Origin: Limnohabitans sp.
GTDB lineage: Bacteria > Planctomycetota > Phycisphaerae > Phycisphaerales > SM1A02
NCBI GenBank assembly: GCA_030054275.1
Contig: JASGCF010000076.1
Span: forward strand, 1 to 10,711
Length of the DNA stretch: 10,711 nt
Direction of reading: 5' to 3'
Position numbers and translations under genes: made by a program. Shown one piece after another: positions 1 through 7,011 of this stretch; position 1 is the stretch's first letter, and each line of letters opens with the position of its first letter. The notes beneath the pieces were generated by a model that was not told the DNA's origin, searched no databases, and saw only the letters and a list, made by a program, of their open reading frames with translations.

Positions 1-506
1 CCATCCACTCGATGGCGATCTTCCGCGTGCAACATCTCGGCGCGGGCTACTTCTATGGTCGCTTCAATGAACTCACGGGCACGGCAACTTGGCCGCTCGA
101 TGACAGCGCCGCACCGACCTTCGATGTGACAGCGGAAGTGAAGAAGGTCGATACGGGCAGCGAAAAACTCGACGGAAATTTGCAGGGACCAAACTTCTTC
201 AATCAAGCGGAATTCCCGACGATTCAGTTCAAGTCGAAGTCGGCGGAACGCGTTGGTGAGCGTCACTGGAAGGTGAAGGGTGATCTCACGCTGCGCGGCG
301 TGACGAAAGAAATCGAAGTCGACTGCACGGTCTCGGGCATCGGCAAAGGTCCGACTGGTCAGAAGGTCGGCTTTGAGTGCATGTTCACCATCATGCGCGC
401 CGACTACGGCATGAAGTGGGGCATTGAAGCGCCGAAGGGCGCGCTTGGGAACGAAGTGCGTATGACGATCTCGCTCGAAGGCGATGTTGCGAAAGCGGCT
501 GGTTGA
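1..506 (+). CDS. YceI-family protein (5' end outside window)
   Basis: This is the 3' part of a YceI-family gene. YceI proteins are small lipocalin-like beta-barrels, usually periplasmic, that bind polyisoprenoid-type lipids. The frame is open to the left edge and reads I-H-S before the first ATG at 12. The family normally has a D-x-x-H-S element just ahead of its F-x-V-x-H-L-G-x-x-x-x-x-G-R-F block. Here that block is seen as FRVQHLG, then GYFYGRF, so the ATG at 12 is probably an internal Met and the true start lies upstream, likely with a signal peptide that cannot be seen. Other family marks are the central region ending FFNQAEFPTIQFKS, the GDLTLRGVTKEI strand, and a late RADYGMKWG segment. 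The stop is TGA at 504-506. It is followed after 3 bases by a membrane-protein gene, probably co-transcribed. The family call is firm; the ligand and role are not known. Confidence 0.93.
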   Translation, partial: IHSMAIFRVQHLGAGYFYGRFNELTGTATWPLDDSAAPTFDVTAEVKKVDTGSEKLDGNLQGPNFFNQAEFPTIQFKSKSAERVGERHWKVKGDLTLRGVTKEIEVDCTVSGIGKGPTGQKVGFECMFTIMRADYGMKWGIEAPKGALGNEVRMTISLEGDVAKAAG

Positions 507-509
507 TCG

Positions 510-1478
510 ATGGACGGCGTCGTTGGCTACCTCGTGTCGGTGGTGGTGATTCCCGCGCTCGTCGCGGCGGCGGTTGCGTCGATCGCTCTGGTCACGCCGC
601 TTCGGCGCCGCGCATGGGCCGTGGAGTGTTTCCCCGCCATGGCGGTGGCGCTCGCGTTTCTCGTGAGTTTCACGAACGAACTTGGGTGGACAGCGGTTGC
701 GCGACAAGTTGTCACGATCGAAGGTGACGACGCGCCGTTCGAGCGTTGGCATCGCCTTGGGCTTGCTGCGCTGATGCTCATGATCGGTGCAGTGTGTATG
801 GTCGGCGCAGTGTGCATCGTCGCGGCGCGCATGCGCATGCCGCGCGGTGGAGCGCCGATCGTGACCATGGTCGCGCTTAGCATCGCTGGCGCGCTTGCGG
901 CGCAATTCGTGCAGTTTCCGCAGCCGACACTTCTCAAACAACTCAGCCTCGCAGCCCTCGTCCTCGCGGCCGGTGTAGCGCTCCCCCTTGCAGGCGGAGC
1001 GATCTATTGGATCGCGTGGGGCGCGTTTGGAATCGTCGCTGCGCTCGCTGGACTTGGTGGTTTCGCGTCACTCGCCGTCATGTGCGGTGCTGTGAGCGTG
1101 GCGTCGCTTCTTATCGCGATACTCGCCGCGATCGGCGGAAAGTTTGCGAAGGACGCGAAGCCCATTGAAGCGACTGGAGCGCCGCTTGTTGTCTGTGCCG
1201 TGATGATCGCACTCGCTGCGCGCTGTGGTGATGCGTACGACCAATCTCAGACGCCCGATTGGCTTTGGTGGCTCGTGCCGCTCGTGCCTGGTTTCGCGCT
1301 GATTTTCACGAAGCAAGCCTTGCGCGCGCCATCGATCGCTGCCGCCACATTCTGGCGCACGCTTGGCGCAGCACTCGCAGGCGTTGCGATCTTGGGCGCT
1401 GCGCTCATGATCGACGCATCGCGTGGCACGGGCAAGAGTGATGCCGACGATCCATACGCAGATATGTACGGTGGTTGA
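510..1478 (+). CDS. Polytopic membrane protein of unknown function
   Basis: This is a 322-residue integral membrane protein that I do not recognise. About nine hydrophobic helices can be read: near residues 5-27, 41-57, 84-107, 116-134, 143-211 (three closely spaced), 225-240, 251-268 and 283-301. The N-terminus has no typical cleavable signal. The C-terminal tail is short, polar and acidic (SDADDPYADMYGG), probably cytoplasmic or a protein-contact tail. A loop near residues 66-82 is charged and ends with the only histidine (ERWHRLG). The ATG lies 3 bases after the YceI stop, so translational coupling is likely; no strong Shine-Dalgarno sequence is visible. E. coli yceI sits beside a cytochrome b561 gene, but this protein has one histidine only and cannot supply that family's haem ligands. 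It may assist the YceI protein in the envelope; that is inferred from position only. Confidence 0.85.
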   Translation: MDGVVGYLVSVVVIPALVAAAVASIALVTPLRRRAWAVECFPAMAVALAFLVSFTNELGWTAVARQVVTIEGDDAPFERWHRLGLAALMLMIGAVCMVGAVCIVAARMRMPRGGAPIVTMVALSIAGALAAQFVQFPQPTLLKQLSLAALVLAAGVALPLAGGAIYWIAWGAFGIVAALAGLGGFASLAVMCGAVSVASLLIAILAAIGGKFAKDAKPIEATGAPLVVCAVMIALAARCGDAYDQSQTPDWLWWLVPLVPGFALIFTKQALRAPSIAAATFWRTLGAALAGVAILGAALMIDASRGTGKSDADDPYADMYGG

Positions 1479-1497
1479 TCGCCGCTCGCGCCTGCGT

Positions 1498-3339
1498 TCA
1501 GCAGCCCACGCCAGCTTCATCGAACATGATTTCGAATGCGCCGCTTGCAGCATCACCATGGATAGTGAAGCGCACGGCCAAGCGTCGGCTCTTCGGTCCT
1601 TCGCGCTGCGCTGCGTGCGCAAGTTCGATGCGCACGCGCACTGGCTCATTTGTTGGGATTTGCTTCGACATGCGCAGTTCGAGTGATGTACCCCACACGG
1701 GAAATGCCTTTGTTGCATAGCCGAGCATGCGCAGTGTCGAGACGATCGCGGCGTCGCCAGCGAGACGAATCGCAAGCGGCATCGACACAAATCCGACAGG
1801 GCTTGTGACCGCGAACTCAAACTCGTAGGCGTGTTTGCCTTCACTCGACGCGGAGAGATACGCGAAACGCTCTTCGCACAGATCCTCGCGCAAGACTTTG
1901 CTCGAGAGCGGCGCGATCACATCAAGTGCAAGTGGTGCGCGCTCGCACTGGCTTGAGGAGAGCGCATTCCATGCATGTCCACGCGCCAATGGTTCGTCGA
2001 GCGATGAGGCTCGCTGCGCTGTTCGTTGCAATGTGCCATTCGTACGCACAACGACGGTTCCGCCCGCTCGACGACCATTGAAGGTGCTCGCAAGCGACGC
2101 GCAGTACGCGCCCGCGTGTTGCACAAGCACTGGATCACCGACGCTCAGATGGGCGGTGTTGGTTGCTGGCAAGAGCGTGTCACCCGAGAAGCACAGCGGT
2201 CCGCCAAGTGCATCATCACCGTTGGTTGCGAGCGTCGCGCCATCAGGTCCGAGGACAGGGTGATGCCATGAAAGCAGCGTGATCTTGGCGAGTTGATCGG
2301 TGCCAACATCGAGGATGGTCCAGCGCCGACCGCGGACGCGTTTGACTGTCACGACAGATCCAAGAAGCGCGACTGCGTTGCCGACCAAGGCGTGTCCAGG
2401 CTCGACGAGGTAGGTGAACCGCGGATCGAGCGCGCTGAGAAGCGCATCTCCAAGCGCATCGATCGATGGGAACTCGTCGGTCGAGGTGAATGGAATGCCT
2501 AGTCCACCACCCAAATCAATCACGGTTGGCAGTACGCCCGTGCGATCGGCGATGGCATCCGCGAGTTCACCAAGATGCGTCGCGAGTTGAACGAACGGCT
2601 CGACATGGTCCATCTGCGTTCCAACATGTGCGTGCAATCCTGCAACGCGTAGCGTGTACAACGACGCAACGGCTTCGACGACCTCCTCTGTGGGAATGCC
2701 GAATTTGCCCGTCTTTTTCGCATGCGATGTGAGTTCACTCCACGATTCGCTCTGGCGGTAGCGAATGTCGATCGAAGGATTGACCCGTACGAGCAGCGTG
2801 CCCTGTGGTCGTGGATGTCCGGCTGCAAACGCGCGCGCAGCGTGTCGATCAAGTTGCGTCAAAAACTCGCACGAATCGGCGACAACCGTGCCACCAGAGA
2901 TGAGGACGCGCCAAGCGGTCATCAGATCAGCAGCAGGGGAGTTGTACGCAATGCGGTTGTCGGGGAAGCCAGCAAGGCGCGCGAGCAACAGTTCTGCAGG
3001 CGACGCACATTCGGCGCCCGCGCCCGCCGCCGCGAGCATCTCAAGCACCGCTGGAGAAGGATTCGCCTTCACTGGAAAGAGCACGCGCTCCACACTTCCG
3101 ACAACGCGAGTCCAACACGCGAGGTTGGCGAGCAATTGCGCTTCTGAAACAATCCAGACATTCGAGCCGTGTTCAGCAAGCACTGCACGAAGATCAAGTG
3201 CGGATGACCAACATTCGATCGACGCATGCGTTTCGGCGAGCGAGGCCAATTCCAATTCGAGTGGTTGAATCGGAAGGGATGCACCATGGCCGGTGCGGCT
3301 GCGTGCGATCGCGCGACGGGCGGAAGTTCTCTCAGACAT
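1498..3339 (-). CDS. LysA-like PLP-dependent decarboxylase with extra C-terminal domain
   Basis: This is a 613-residue fold-type III PLP enzyme of the diaminopimelate/ornithine decarboxylase superfamily, well beyond the roughly 420 residues usual for LysA. Motifs in order: the PLP-lysine motif FPVKANP (Lys91), GAGAECASPAEL (107-117), GKFGI (211-215), HAHVGTQ (236-242), the phosphate loop LGGGLG (276-281), EPGH (313-316), CFSGD (383-387) and HAGAY (408-412). LysA enzymes normally have EPGR and CESGD; here Arg is His316 and Glu is Phe384, both substrate-contacting positions, so diaminopimelate is an unlikely substrate. Residues about 480-613 form an added alpha+beta domain, perhaps hotdog-like. 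An in-frame ATG 36 bases upstream exists, but GAGGAG lies 6 bases before the ATG at 3339, which fixes the start. The gene follows the kinase on the same strand after a 216-base gap. Fold and PLP class are firm; reaction and substrate are unknown. Confidence 0.88.
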   Translation of the reverse strand: MSERTSARRAIARSRTGHGASLPIQPLELELASLAETHASIECWSSALDLRAVLAEHGSNVWIVSEAQLLANLACWTRVVGSVERVLFPVKANPSPAVLEMLAAAGAGAECASPAELLLARLAGFPDNRIAYNSPAADLMTAWRVLISGGTVVADSCEFLTQLDRHAARAFAAGHPRPQGTLLVRVNPSIDIRYRQSESWSELTSHAKKTGKFGIPTEEVVEAVASLYTLRVAGLHAHVGTQMDHVEPFVQLATHLGELADAIADRTGVLPTVIDLGGGLGIPFTSTDEFPSIDALGDALLSALDPRFTYLVEPGHALVGNAVALLGSVVTVKRVRGRRWTILDVGTDQLAKITLLSWHHPVLGPDGATLATNGDDALGGPLCFSGDTLLPATNTAHLSVGDPVLVQHAGAYCASLASTFNGRRAGGTVVVRTNGTLQRTAQRASSLDEPLARGHAWNALSSSQCERAPLALDVIAPLSSKVLREDLCEERFAYLSASSEGKHAYEFEFAVTSPVGFVSMPLAIRLAGDAAIVSTLRMLGYATKAFPVWGTSLELRMSKQIPTNEPVRVRIELAHAAQREGPKSRRLAVRFTIHGDAASGAFEIMFDEAGVGC

Positions 3340-3345
3340 GGCAAA

Positions 3346-3351
3346 CTCCTC
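3346..3351 (-). promoter_or_regulatory. Strong Shine-Dalgarno of the PLP-enzyme gene
   Basis: Read on the minus strand, GAGGAG is followed by the 6-base spacer TTTGCC and then ATG at 3339. This is near-ideal geometry. It selects this ATG over the in-frame ATG at 3375, whose 12 extra codons would include the ribosome site itself. Confidence 0.85.
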
Positions 3352-3500
3352 ACAGCGCGGGTCGGACGAGACCACAGGGCTGCACCTCCGTTCCGGCGTT
3401 GCCCGACCGATCTCTCAGATGTTGTGAGGTCTTTGCCAAAAAGTGCGGTCTGAGCCCCTCAAGCGGAGCATGTGACACGCGTTGGCCGTCGCGAATGCGG

Positions 3501-3530
3501 TAGACATGGATAGACATGGATAGACATGGA
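3501..3530. repeat. Perfect 3 x 10 bp tandem repeat
   Basis: The unit TAGACATGGA (TCCATGTCTA on the minus strand) occurs three times with no mismatch, in the 216-base gap between the TPR-kinase stop and the PLP-enzyme start. It lies about 160-190 bases upstream of the PLP-enzyme ATG. The 10-base period is close to one helical turn, so bound proteins would face the same side of the DNA. It could be a set of operator or activator sites, or simply a slippage-made microsatellite. The rest of the gap (3340-3500 and 3531-3555) shows no convincing promoter, terminator hairpin or riboswitch. Confidence 0.95.
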
Positions 3531-3555
3531 CTATCGCATCGCGTGCCATTTCAGA

Positions 3556-6312
3556 TTACGGACGGGAAGAGGGCGATGCCGCGGGGGCTTGGGCCGGCGA
3601 GGCTTGCGTTTCCGTCGGAGACGCAGCGAGCCACCGAAGAACTTCGTCGCAGCGCGTGACGCTACTGGCCCGCTCTCCGCTCTGCTGTACGAAGGCCTCG
3701 CGAACGCTCGTTGCACGCTCCTGCGCCTCGGCGCGAGCTTCCGGAGCGAGGTCGATGGATAGGAGTTGCGCCAACGCGAGTTCAATGCGATGGGTGGTCT
3801 CACTCTTCGGGCCGAGTTGCGTCATTGCATGCGCCAAGTCCTCGCGGTACATGACAAGAAGTGAGGGAAGCGCGCTCGAGACCACTGCGTACGCCGGATC
3901 CCGCGGCTTTCGTAGCGTCAGAGCAAGTTCGCGCGCAAACTCACAGCGCGCTGTACTCGCCGCGAGAGGGTCGTTTGCAAGTTGCGCCAGCCGCGCAGGT
4001 TCATCACGAAGCGCACGAAGGAGGGTGTCTCCGCCATCACGCTGAAGAATGGCGCGGAAGTAGTAGTTCCCCGCGCTCATCGCCTGCGTGGATTCGAACT
4101 GTCGCGCGATTGCAAACTCTTCCAGTGCTGTCTTGAGTGTCGTCATCGCGAGATCATCGTCGTTGTCGTTCGCGCGAATTTGATAGGCGCGCGCGAGATG
4201 TCGACGCGTATTTGCGCGCAACGAGATCGACTCATTACTGTTGTCGACAAGTGCTTCGATGCTGCCAAGATGCAACAAAATCGCTTGATCAAGGTTGCCA
4301 AGATCTCGCAATGTTGTTGCGAGTTGCGTGCGACCAGCGGTGGTTGCAGGATGACCCTTCCCGAAGTGCGCCTCACGCAAAGCAAGCGATTCTTCCGCAA
4401 ACGGCAGCGCTTCGAGCGGACGCTTGGAGTTGGTGAGCATGAAAGAAGCGTTGTGCAACATGCGCGCGCGCTCAAGCGGGCGCAAGTCGTCGAGCGATTT
4501 CGCCAACAGCGCTGCATCGATTGCTTGCTCTGTTGCTTCGGGAAGCCGGCCGGCATCTCCAAGCGCGAGTGCTCGTGTCGACATCGCGTTTGCGAGGGTG
4601 TGTAACGCGCGTGCTTCGCGCGCCATCTCGATCGCGCGCTCTGCTTCGGCAAGCGCCTCGGCATGCAAGCCTGCAAAGACAAGCGCTGCTGCATGAACCG
4701 CGTGCGCTTCTGCGATCTCCGATGCAGGCACTTGTAAAGCGGTGAGCGTTTCGATGGCGGTTCGTGCTGCACTTGGAGCTTGTGCGCGATCACCTGTGCG
4801 CATCAGCGAGCGTGCTTGAGCAAGAAACACTTGGGCGCGCGCGCGTGCTTGGTCTTGTCGATCAAGCAACACGGCTGCGCGGGCGTATTGCTCGACGCTG
4901 CGTGCATACTCGCCAATCTCAAAGAACGCCACACCGAGTGTGGTGCGAAGATCCGCTTCAGACTCTCGCGGCGTTCCCGCGCGTTCGATGCTCTCAGCAG
5001 CGAGTGTGAGAATTTCACGGGCGCCCGCACGATCTCCAGCAACTTCACGCTCTCGCAAGTTCGACAACAGATCTTGGAAGAATCCGTTCATACGCTCTGC
5101 GCGCGTGCGGGCTTGATCCGCCTCATCCGCGCGAGCGATTGCGGCGTTGCGCGCGTCGCGTGCCTCAACAGCAAGCGCGGCAGAAACGACGGTGCCAGTC
5201 ACAATGGCTGCGAGCGTCAAACCAAGAAGTGCGGCGACGGTGCGATGTCGTCCGACAAACTTACGAGCCACATACCACGCGCTTGGCGGGTGGGCATCAA
5301 TCGGCTCACCTGTGGTAAATCGTGCAAGGTCGCGCGCAAAACTTTCCGCACTCTGGTACCTGCGTGCACGATCTTTTTCAAGCGCGTGCATCGTGATGAG
5401 ATCGAGTTCGCGTGCGAGACCCTTGCGTATCCGTGATGGCGCGACGGGCGTGCGTGTGCGAATTTCTTCAAAGAGCGGAAGAATCGCAAGCGTTCCATCA
5501 AACGCAGCGCGTCCAGCAAGTGCGCGATAGAGGAGAAGTCCAAGCGCGTGGACATCGGTACGCGCGTCGATGTCGCGCGGGTTCCCAGCAATTTGTTCGG
5601 GCGAAGCCCATGCGGGAGTTCCTGCAAAGCCGCCCGTTCTTGTTGCGGTTTCGGTGGTCGCGTGCAGACCTTTTGCCAACCCAAAGTCGAGCACCTTCGG
5701 TTCGCCTGATGGCAGCACGAGTACATTCGACGGCTTCAGGTCGCGGTGCATGATGCCGCGTGCGTGCGCAGCGGCAACAGCGTTGGCGACCTTCGTAAGA
5801 CACGCGACGATCGCGGCGAGCGCTTCTCGTGCGGTGACTCGGTTCCAAAGTTCATCGGCCCAACGGTCGAGGGGTAGCCCATCAATCCACTCCATCACCA
5901 TGAGCCTGGCGCCATCATCGATAGGTGCTGCGAGAAGCGCCACAACATTCGGGTGCCCCAGCGAAGCAAGCGCCTCTGTTTCGCGCTCGAATCGATCGGC
6001 TTCGATCGCGCGCGCATCAACGAGCGGCAATCGCTTGATCGCAACGCGCCGGCCCGTGCGCGGCTCCATGGCTTCGTACACCGTGCCTTGCACGCCACGC
6101 TGCACAACGCGAACGAGCTGGTATCCGGCGAGATGTCCGAGTTCGTGCATCGTGACCGCTTGCGCGGTGCGCTGCATCCATGCGTCGGATAGAAAAACTT
6201 GGGTAATGCCCAAATCCTCTCGTGAATCCCCGCATGACGTCCCGCGTGCATCCGTCTTCTCCACCGACGCTGCCAGCTGCTCGCCGGTGACTTCCTCGCG
6301 GCGCAGCGTCAA
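3556..6312 (-). CDS. Transmembrane Ser/Thr protein kinase with TPR region
   Basis: This is a 918-residue bacterial (Hanks-type) Ser/Thr kinase with a long sensor half. Residues 1-62 are an N-terminal extension of unknown role. The kinase domain, about 63-335, shows AIK (Lys93), HRDLKPSN (189-196), DFG (209-211) and GTPAWASPEQ (231-240), so all catalytic residues are present. The glycine-rich loop is unusual, QRGVQGTVY, with its first glycine replaced. One membrane helix spans about 357-381, then a charged alanine-rich helix (382-410) that may be a coiled coil. The rest carries tetratricopeptide-type repeats, including an FGKGHPATTAGR element like kinesin-light-chain TPRs. The C-terminus is rich in Ala, Pro and Ser. 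The probable start is TTG at 6312: it overlaps the sigma-factor stop (TTGA) and has GGAGGAA 5 bases upstream. Reading further upstream would only shadow the sigma gene. The kinase is cytoplasmic; the TPR half lies across the membrane. Confidence 0.92.
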   Translation of the reverse strand: MTLRREEVTGEQLAASVEKTDARGTSCGDSREDLGITQVFLSDAWMQRTAQAVTMHELGHLAGYQLVRVVQRGVQGTVYEAMEPRTGRRVAIKRLPLVDARAIEADRFERETEALASLGHPNVVALLAAPIDDGARLMVMEWIDGLPLDRWADELWNRVTAREALAAIVACLTKVANAVAAAHARGIMHRDLKPSNVLVLPSGEPKVLDFGLAKGLHATTETATRTGGFAGTPAWASPEQIAGNPRDIDARTDVHALGLLLYRALAGRAAFDGTLAILPLFEEIRTRTPVAPSRIRKGLARELDLITMHALEKDRARRYQSAESFARDLARFTTGEPIDAHPPSAWYVARKFVGRHRTVAALLGLTLAAIVTGTVVSAALAVEARDARNAAIARADEADQARTRAERMNGFFQDLLSNLREREVAGDRAGAREILTLAAESIERAGTPRESEADLRTTLGVAFFEIGEYARSVEQYARAAVLLDRQDQARARAQVFLAQARSLMRTGDRAQAPSAARTAIETLTALQVPASEIAEAHAVHAAALVFAGLHAEALAEAERAIEMAREARALHTLANAMSTRALALGDAGRLPEATEQAIDAALLAKSLDDLRPLERARMLHNASFMLTNSKRPLEALPFAEESLALREAHFGKGHPATTAGRTQLATTLRDLGNLDQAILLHLGSIEALVDNSNESISLRANTRRHLARAYQIRANDNDDDLAMTTLKTALEEFAIARQFESTQAMSAGNYYFRAILQRDGGDTLLRALRDEPARLAQLANDPLAASTARCEFARELALTLRKPRDPAYAVVSSALPSLLVMYREDLAHAMTQLGPKSETTHRIELALAQLLSIDLAPEARAEAQERATSVREAFVQQSGERASSVTRCDEVLRWLAASPTETQASPAQAPAASPSSRP

Positions 6313-6938
6313 CCGTCTTCCTCCGCGATCTGCGCGCTCACCAGTTCCTGCATGCGATCGCGAATCCGTTGCTTCACCTTGTGTACTGCTTGCGTGGTCG
6401 TCGCGAACGCTTCCGCCGTGCTCTCGACCGATGTCCCCGCAAGAAGTCTCTCGAAGATGGCCACGCTGTCCGGCGAGAATGTCCGCCGGATTTCCGTGAA
6501 TGCCATCCTGAAGTGGTGATCGATCCATTCGTGCTCGAAGTGACGCTGTGCTTCCAACTCGGCCGAGAAATCCGCCGCCTGATCAAGCTCGGTGGGCGCT
6601 GCGCGTCCACCCGAACTCTTCACTTCGACTAGGCCCTCTGAGGCGGCCTTTGGACGCGGCTTTGCAGATTGTCTTGAAATCTCATTGCGGACGGCGCGAA
6701 AGAGGTAGTCGCGAAAGCGTCCCTTCGACTTATCAAGCGTAAATCCCTGCATGGCAGAGAGAAGCGATTGAAAAACCGATTGCGCCACATCTTCCGCGTC
6801 AGATTGCTGCAGGCCTTGGCGCATGGCGAACCGCACCACCAACTCTCGATAGCCGTTCTCGAACCGCGACCACGCAGCCTCGTCGGACGGGTCGCGCAAG
6901 CGCGCGATGAGCGTGTGTTGGGTTTGCGGGACGACCAT
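6309..6938 (-). CDS. ECF-type RNA polymerase sigma factor
   Basis: This is a 209-residue extracytoplasmic-function sigma factor with only regions 2 and 4. Region 2 is about residues 10-90: LIARLRDPSDEAAW at the N-terminus, then SDAEDVAQSVFQS (46-58, the core-polymerase-binding part), then GRFRDYLFRAVRNEI (73-87, the -10 recognition part). A polar linker of about 50 residues (91-140) follows. Region 4 is about 145-198, with a helix-turn-helix around STAEAFATTTQAVHKVKQRI that would read the -35 element. This style resembles planctomycete ECF groups found beside Ser/Thr kinases rather than beside classical anti-sigma genes, and a kinase does follow in the same operon. The start is the ATG at 6938, giving normal family length; a longer frame exists upstream but is rich in Arg and Cys and looks non-coding. 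Only a weak GGTGG precedes the ATG. No anti-sigma gene is visible in the window, so control through the kinase is likely but inferred. Confidence 0.93.
   Translation of the reverse strand: MVVPQTQHTLIARLRDPSDEAAWSRFENGYRELVVRFAMRQGLQQSDAEDVAQSVFQSLLSAMQGFTLDKSKGRFRDYLFRAVRNEISRQSAKPRPKAASEGLVEVKSSGGRAAPTELDQAADFSAELEAQRHFEHEWIDHHFRMAFTEIRRTFSPDSVAIFERLLAGTSVESTAEAFATTTQAVHKVKQRIRDRMQELVSAQIAEEDG
6318..6324 (-). promoter_or_regulatory. Shine-Dalgarno supporting the TTG start of the kinase
   Basis: On the minus strand GGAGGAA, then 5 bases (GACGG), then TTG at 6312. The site lies inside the last codons of the sigma-factor gene, and the TTG shares bases with that gene's TGA. This supports coupled translation of sigma factor and kinase. 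Confidence 0.7.
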
Positions 6939-6960
6939 GAGCCACCAATGTAAGGCACAG

Positions 6961-6972
6961 TTGCAGGGTTTC
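6961..6972. repeat. Direct repeat copy 1 (TTGCAGGGTTTC)
   Basis: This 12-base element matches the copy at 7012-7023 (TTGCAGCGTTTC) at 11 of 12 positions. The copies are 51 bases apart, close to five helical turns. On the sigma-gene strand they read GAAACCCTGCAA and GAAACGCTGCAA, 23 and 74 bases upstream of the sigma ATG. They may be regulator sites. Confidence 0.6.
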
Positions 6973-7011
6973 GAAGTGAGAAACAGGGGAACTGCGCCGA
7001 GCACGGAACGA

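Noticed and set aside
510..1478. Cytochrome b561 (YceJ-like) partner of YceI
   Set aside because: The protein has only one histidine and more helices than that family, so the haem ligands are missing.
1479..1497. Possible bidirectional terminator between converging genes
   Set aside because: No hairpin followed by a T run is visible in the 19-base gap. The same holds for the 20-base gap at 8588-8607.
1068..1844. Long minus-strand open frame across the end of the membrane protein and of the PLP enzyme
   Set aside because: It overlaps two well-supported genes and its translation is rich in Arg, Cys, His and Ser, typical of a shadow frame in G+C-rich DNA.
3305..3312. GCGATCGC palindromes (also at 6353-6360) as a possible highly iterated palindrome
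   Set aside because: I could find only two exact copies in about 10.7 kb, both inside genes, too few to suggest anything beyond base composition.
3459..3527. 22-codon minus-strand reading frame starting inside the 10-bp repeat, a possible leader peptide
   Set aside because: The ATG is produced by the repeat unit itself, there is no ribosome-binding site, and the composition does not suggest attenuation (no run of one regulatory amino acid).
6130..6153. HExxHxxG zinc-protease-like motif (HELGHLAG) near the start of the TPR kinase
   Set aside because: It lies directly before kinase subdomain I in a short extension, without the third metal ligand or any protease fold around it. The GYQLV part belongs to the kinase domain, so the match is most likely chance.
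6313..6528. 72-codon upstream extension of the TPR kinase
   Set aside because: It lies wholly within the sigma-factor gene in another frame. The TTG with a strong Shine-Dalgarno sequence at the sigma stop explains the start better.
6947..6975. Possible -35/-10 promoter (TTCGAA, 17 bases, TACATT) for the sigma gene
   Set aside because: Matches to the consensus are only 3 of 6 and 4 of 6, and the -10 box is about 8 bases from the ATG, leaving almost no leader.
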